Below the pieces are notes generated by a model. The model was not told where the DNA came from. It saw only the letters and a list, made by a program, of their open reading frames with translations, and made no database searches. A DNA stretch of 7,106 bases. Origin: an uncultured Clostridia bacterium. Its GTDB lineage: Bacteria > Bacillota > Clostridia > Christensenellales > UBA3700. The stretch covers positions 1 to 7,106 of the forward strand of contig CAMOQV010000060.1 in NCBI GenBank assembly GCA_946623205.1. The letters are read 5' to 3'. Made by a program: the position numbers and the translations under genes. Positions 5,914-7,106 of the stretch are shown here, piece by piece (position 1 is the stretch's first letter; each line of letters opens with the position of its first letter).

Positions 5914-5929
5914 TGTAAAAAAACTTACA
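5914..5929. promoter_or_regulatory. Inverted repeat at the transcription start of the SPFH operon (candidate operator)
   Basis: TGTAA at 5914-5918 and TTACA at 5925-5929 form 5-bp arms around 6 bases. It would cover roughly +1 to +15 of the transcript from the promoter at 5935-5963, a position where a bound repressor would block initiation. The arms are short, so chance is possible. Confidence 0.3.
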
Positions 5930-5934
5930 CCACT

Positions 5935-5963
5935 AATATATGTATTCATGACATATTTGTCAA
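5935..5963 (-). promoter_or_regulatory. Main promoter of the SPFH operon
   Basis: The minus strand carries a perfect -35 TTGACA (plus 5958-5963), exactly 17 bases, then TATATT (5935-5940). This is a near-consensus housekeeping-sigma promoter. Transcription would start near 5928, giving a leader of about 77 nt before the SPFH start codon at 5851. It does not look like an ECF (sigma-W type, TGAAAC/CGTA) promoter, unlike the B. subtilis pspA-ydjGHI operon. Confidence 0.75.
5949..5962. promoter_or_regulatory. Inverted repeat overlapping the -35 of the SPFH promoter (candidate operator)
   Basis: TGACA (5949-5953) and TGTCA (5958-5962) are 5-bp arms around TATT. One arm lies within the -35 hexamer, so protein binding here would compete with RNA polymerase. 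No known regulator is assigned to it. Confidence 0.3.
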
Positions 5964-6032
5964 TATCATTTATTTGCATATATCAAAAATTTACTAAAAA
6001 ATGAATAATTTATAAATATCAATATAATTATA

Positions 6033-6047
6033 GTTCTAATTTAGAAC
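6033..6047. repeat. Perfect 15-bp palindrome, GTTCTAA-T-TTAGAAC
   Basis: Arms at 6033-6039 and 6041-6047 are exact reverse complements around one base. It lies about 70 bases upstream of the main SPFH promoter's -35. The 7-1-7 geometry is like Fur-family boxes, but the bases do not match the Fur, PerR or Zur consensus, and the arms are in the wrong order for a Gram-positive LexA box. Confidence 0.4.
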
Positions 6048-6113
6048 GTCCAGGTTTTCAAGCAGATTTTTAGGTCTTATATTATGAAAAACATTTTATT
6101 TTAAAATTCTTTA

Positions 6114-6128
6114 AGTCAATATATGGCT
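6114..6128. promoter_or_regulatory. 15-bp palindromic motif, copy 3 (candidate operator)
   Basis: The plus strand reads AGTCAATATATGGCT, preceded by TTTA as in copies 1 and 4. It would cover the start site of the candidate upstream promoter at 6130-6158. It lies 39 bases from copy 4, measured start to start. Confidence 0.4.
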
Positions 6129-6129
6129 A

Positions 6130-6158
6130 TATATAGTAATTATTACGATTTAAGTCAA
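6130..6158 (-). promoter_or_regulatory. Candidate upstream promoter of the SPFH operon
   Basis: The minus strand reads TTGACT (plus 6153-6158), exactly 17 bases, then TATATA (6130-6135). Palindromic motif copy 4 contains the -35, and copy 3 covers the expected start near 6122. A transcript from here would have a leader of about 270 nt before the SPFH gene. In such AT-rich DNA a match can arise by chance, so this remains tentative. Confidence 0.4.
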
Positions 6159-6167
6159 ATTTTGACT
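6153..6167. promoter_or_regulatory. 15-bp palindromic motif, copy 4 (perfect palindrome)
   Basis: AGTCAAA (6153-6159), T, TTTGACT (6161-6167): a perfect 7-1-7 palindrome and the best copy of the motif family. It includes the -35 of the candidate upstream promoter. Confidence 0.5.
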
Positions 6168-6250
6168 ATTAGCTAAAATTTGGATTGATCATGTAAATTC
6201 TTCCAATTTAAATTTAAAAATAATGCGGTTTTATCCATATATGAAATTTT

Positions 6251-6289
6251 GTAAAAAAATAAGGCTGGCACCTTAATAATGCCAGCCTT
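6251..6289 (-). terminator. Rho-independent terminator of rny
   Basis: AAGGCTGGCA (6261-6270) and TGCCAGCCTT (6280-6289) form a perfect 10-bp, GC-rich stem with a 9-nt loop. In the leftward transcript it is followed by ATTTTTTTAC (6251-6260 on the plus strand). It starts 17 bases after the rny stop codon and isolates rny from the SPFH operon. Confidence 0.93.
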
Positions 6290-6305
6290 TAGAATTTTAC
6301 TAATT

Positions 6306-7106
6306 TTATTTAGCATATTCTGTTTGACGAGTTTCTCTAATAACACTTACTTTAATTTGACCTGGATAATCTAATTCGCTCTCAATCTTCTTAGCAATAT
6401 CCTTAGCCATAAATGTCATAGCTGCATCGTCTACTTTCTCAGGTTTAACCATAACTCTGATTTCTCTTCCTGCTTGTATAGCAAATGATTGCTCTACACC
6501 ATCGAAAGAATTTGCTACGCTTTCAAGTTGTTCTAATCTCTTAACGTAGTTTTCAAGAGACTCTCTTCTTGCACCTGGTCTTGAAGAAGAAATTGCATCG
6601 GCTGCTTGAACTAGCACTGCTTCAACTGTTTGTGGTTCTACATCGCCGTGGTGTGCTTCAATTGCATGCACAACCGCTCTGCTTTCCTTAAACTTCTTAG
6701 CAATATCTACACCGATTTGTACGTGAGTACCTTCTAATTCGTGGTCTACAGCCTTACCTATATCGTGTAATAAACCTGCTCTTTTAGCGATTTTTACATC
6801 TGCACCTAGTTCTGCTGCCATAACTCCTGCTAGATAACTAACTTCAAGTGAGTGCTCTAACACGTTTTGACCATAACTTGTACGATACTTTAATCTTCCT
6901 AGTAATTTTATTATTTCTGGATGTAATCCATAAATATTTGCATCGAAAGCTGCATTTTCGCCGGCTTCCTTTACTTGATTTTCAATTTCTTTTCTTACTT
7001 TATCTACTGTCTCTTCAATTTTAGCTGGGTGAATTCTTCCATCTGCTACTAATCTCTCGATTGTAATCTTAGCGATTTCTCTACGCATTGGATCAAATCC
7101 AGATAC
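6306..7106 (-). CDS. rny: Ribonuclease Y, C-terminal half (5' end beyond the window)
   Basis: RNase Y is the membrane-anchored endoribonuclease that starts bulk mRNA decay in many Gram-positives. The frame is open to the right edge, so 266 residues are visible of a protein usually about 520 long. The fragment begins VSGFDPMRREIAKI, the end of the KH RNA-binding domain. An HD domain follows, with YRTSYGQNVLEHS, the HD pair in GLLHDIGKAVDHE (His114 and Asp115 of the fragment), EAHHGDVEP and AADAISSSRPGARRES. The end, DYPGQIKVSVIRETR then EYAK, is the canonical terminus, so the 3' end is complete. The N-terminal membrane anchor and coiled coil lie outside the window. The ATG at 7088 is internal and not the true start. 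A strong terminator follows directly. Confidence 0.97.
   Translation of the reverse strand, partial: VSGFDPMRREIAKITIERLVADGRIHPAKIEETVDKVRKEIENQVKEAGENAAFDANIYGLHPEIIKLLGRLKYRTSYGQNVLEHSLEVSYLAGVMAAELGADVKIAKRAGLLHDIGKAVDHELEGTHVQIGVDIAKKFKESRAVVHAIEAHHGDVEPQTVEAVLVQAADAISSSRPGARRESLENYVKRLEQLESVANSFDGVEQSFAIQAGREIRVMVKPEKVDDAAMTFMAKDIAKKIESELDYPGQIKVSVIRETRQTEYAK

Larger units (their letters stand above)
5852..6305. other. Intergenic regulatory region upstream of the SPFH operon
   Basis: About 450 bases without a gene; ORFs here are only a few codons long. From right to left it holds the rny terminator (6251-6289), two 15-bp motif copies around a candidate upstream promoter (6114-6167), a perfect 15-bp palindrome (6033-6047), and the main promoter with two further inverted repeats (5914-5963). 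The stretch 6168-6250 shows nothing I can name. Confidence 0.7.

Noticed and set aside
7086..7088. ATG at 7088 as the start of rny
   Set aside because: The frame continues upstream to the window edge with VSGFDP, a conserved part of the KH domain, so this methionine is internal.
1..7106. CRISPR array, tRNA/rRNA genes, insertion sequences, phage or attachment sites
   Set aside because: No regular spacer-repeat array, no tRNA cloverleaf, no transposase-like ORF and no terminal inverted repeats with target duplications were visible on either strand.

Overview
The window is AT-rich bacterial DNA in which every supported gene lies on the minus strand, so it reads right to left. The gene set (RNase Y, the ScpA/ScpB condensin subunits, an RluB-type pseudouridine synthase, a site-2 protease), the strong AGGAGG-like ribosome binding sites and the T-tailed hairpin terminators point to a low-GC Gram-positive bacterium (Bacillota, most likely Clostridia). 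The genus cannot be named from this sequence.

Layout in the direction of transcription. (1) 7106-6306: the C-terminal half of rny (RNase Y), cut by the window edge and ended by a strong hairpin terminator. (2) 6250-5852: a gene-free regulatory stretch with one excellent promoter, one further candidate promoter and several short palindromes. (3) 5851-3422: a tight four-gene unit encoding an SPFH protein with two C-terminal zinc ribbons, two small helical proteins that look like paralogues, and a zinc-ribbon protein with three membrane segments. Every junction is a TAATG or ATGA overlap. (4) 3421-3297: a short gap with a promoter. (5) 3296-966: an M50 site-2 protease, scpA and scpB, overlapping or abutting, closed by a terminator at 862-896. 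(6) 861-627: a second regulatory gap. (7) 626-1: rluB, nearly complete and cut at the left edge.

The housekeeping genes serve RNA decay (rny), chromosome segregation (scpAB) and ribosome modification (rluB). The protease-scpA-scpB block and a nearby rluB are an arrangement recognised in low-GC Gram-positives. Two things in it are unusual: ScpA lacks the usual GPLDLLL signature near its N terminus, and ScpB carries a long acidic C-terminal tail.

The part most likely to be undescribed is the four-gene SPFH unit. Its two ends resemble the logic of the Bacillus YdjG/YdjI membrane-stress proteins, which work with PspA. No PspA is visible here; its place is taken by two helical proteins that share an MCF-plus-lysines N terminus and a helical block. 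Whether they are a remote PspA/ESCRT-III-like pair is a hypothesis. A second unexplained signal is a 15-bp palindrome family, roughly AGTCAwA-w-TwTGrCT, with two copies in each of the two large intergenic regions and overlapping candidate promoters.
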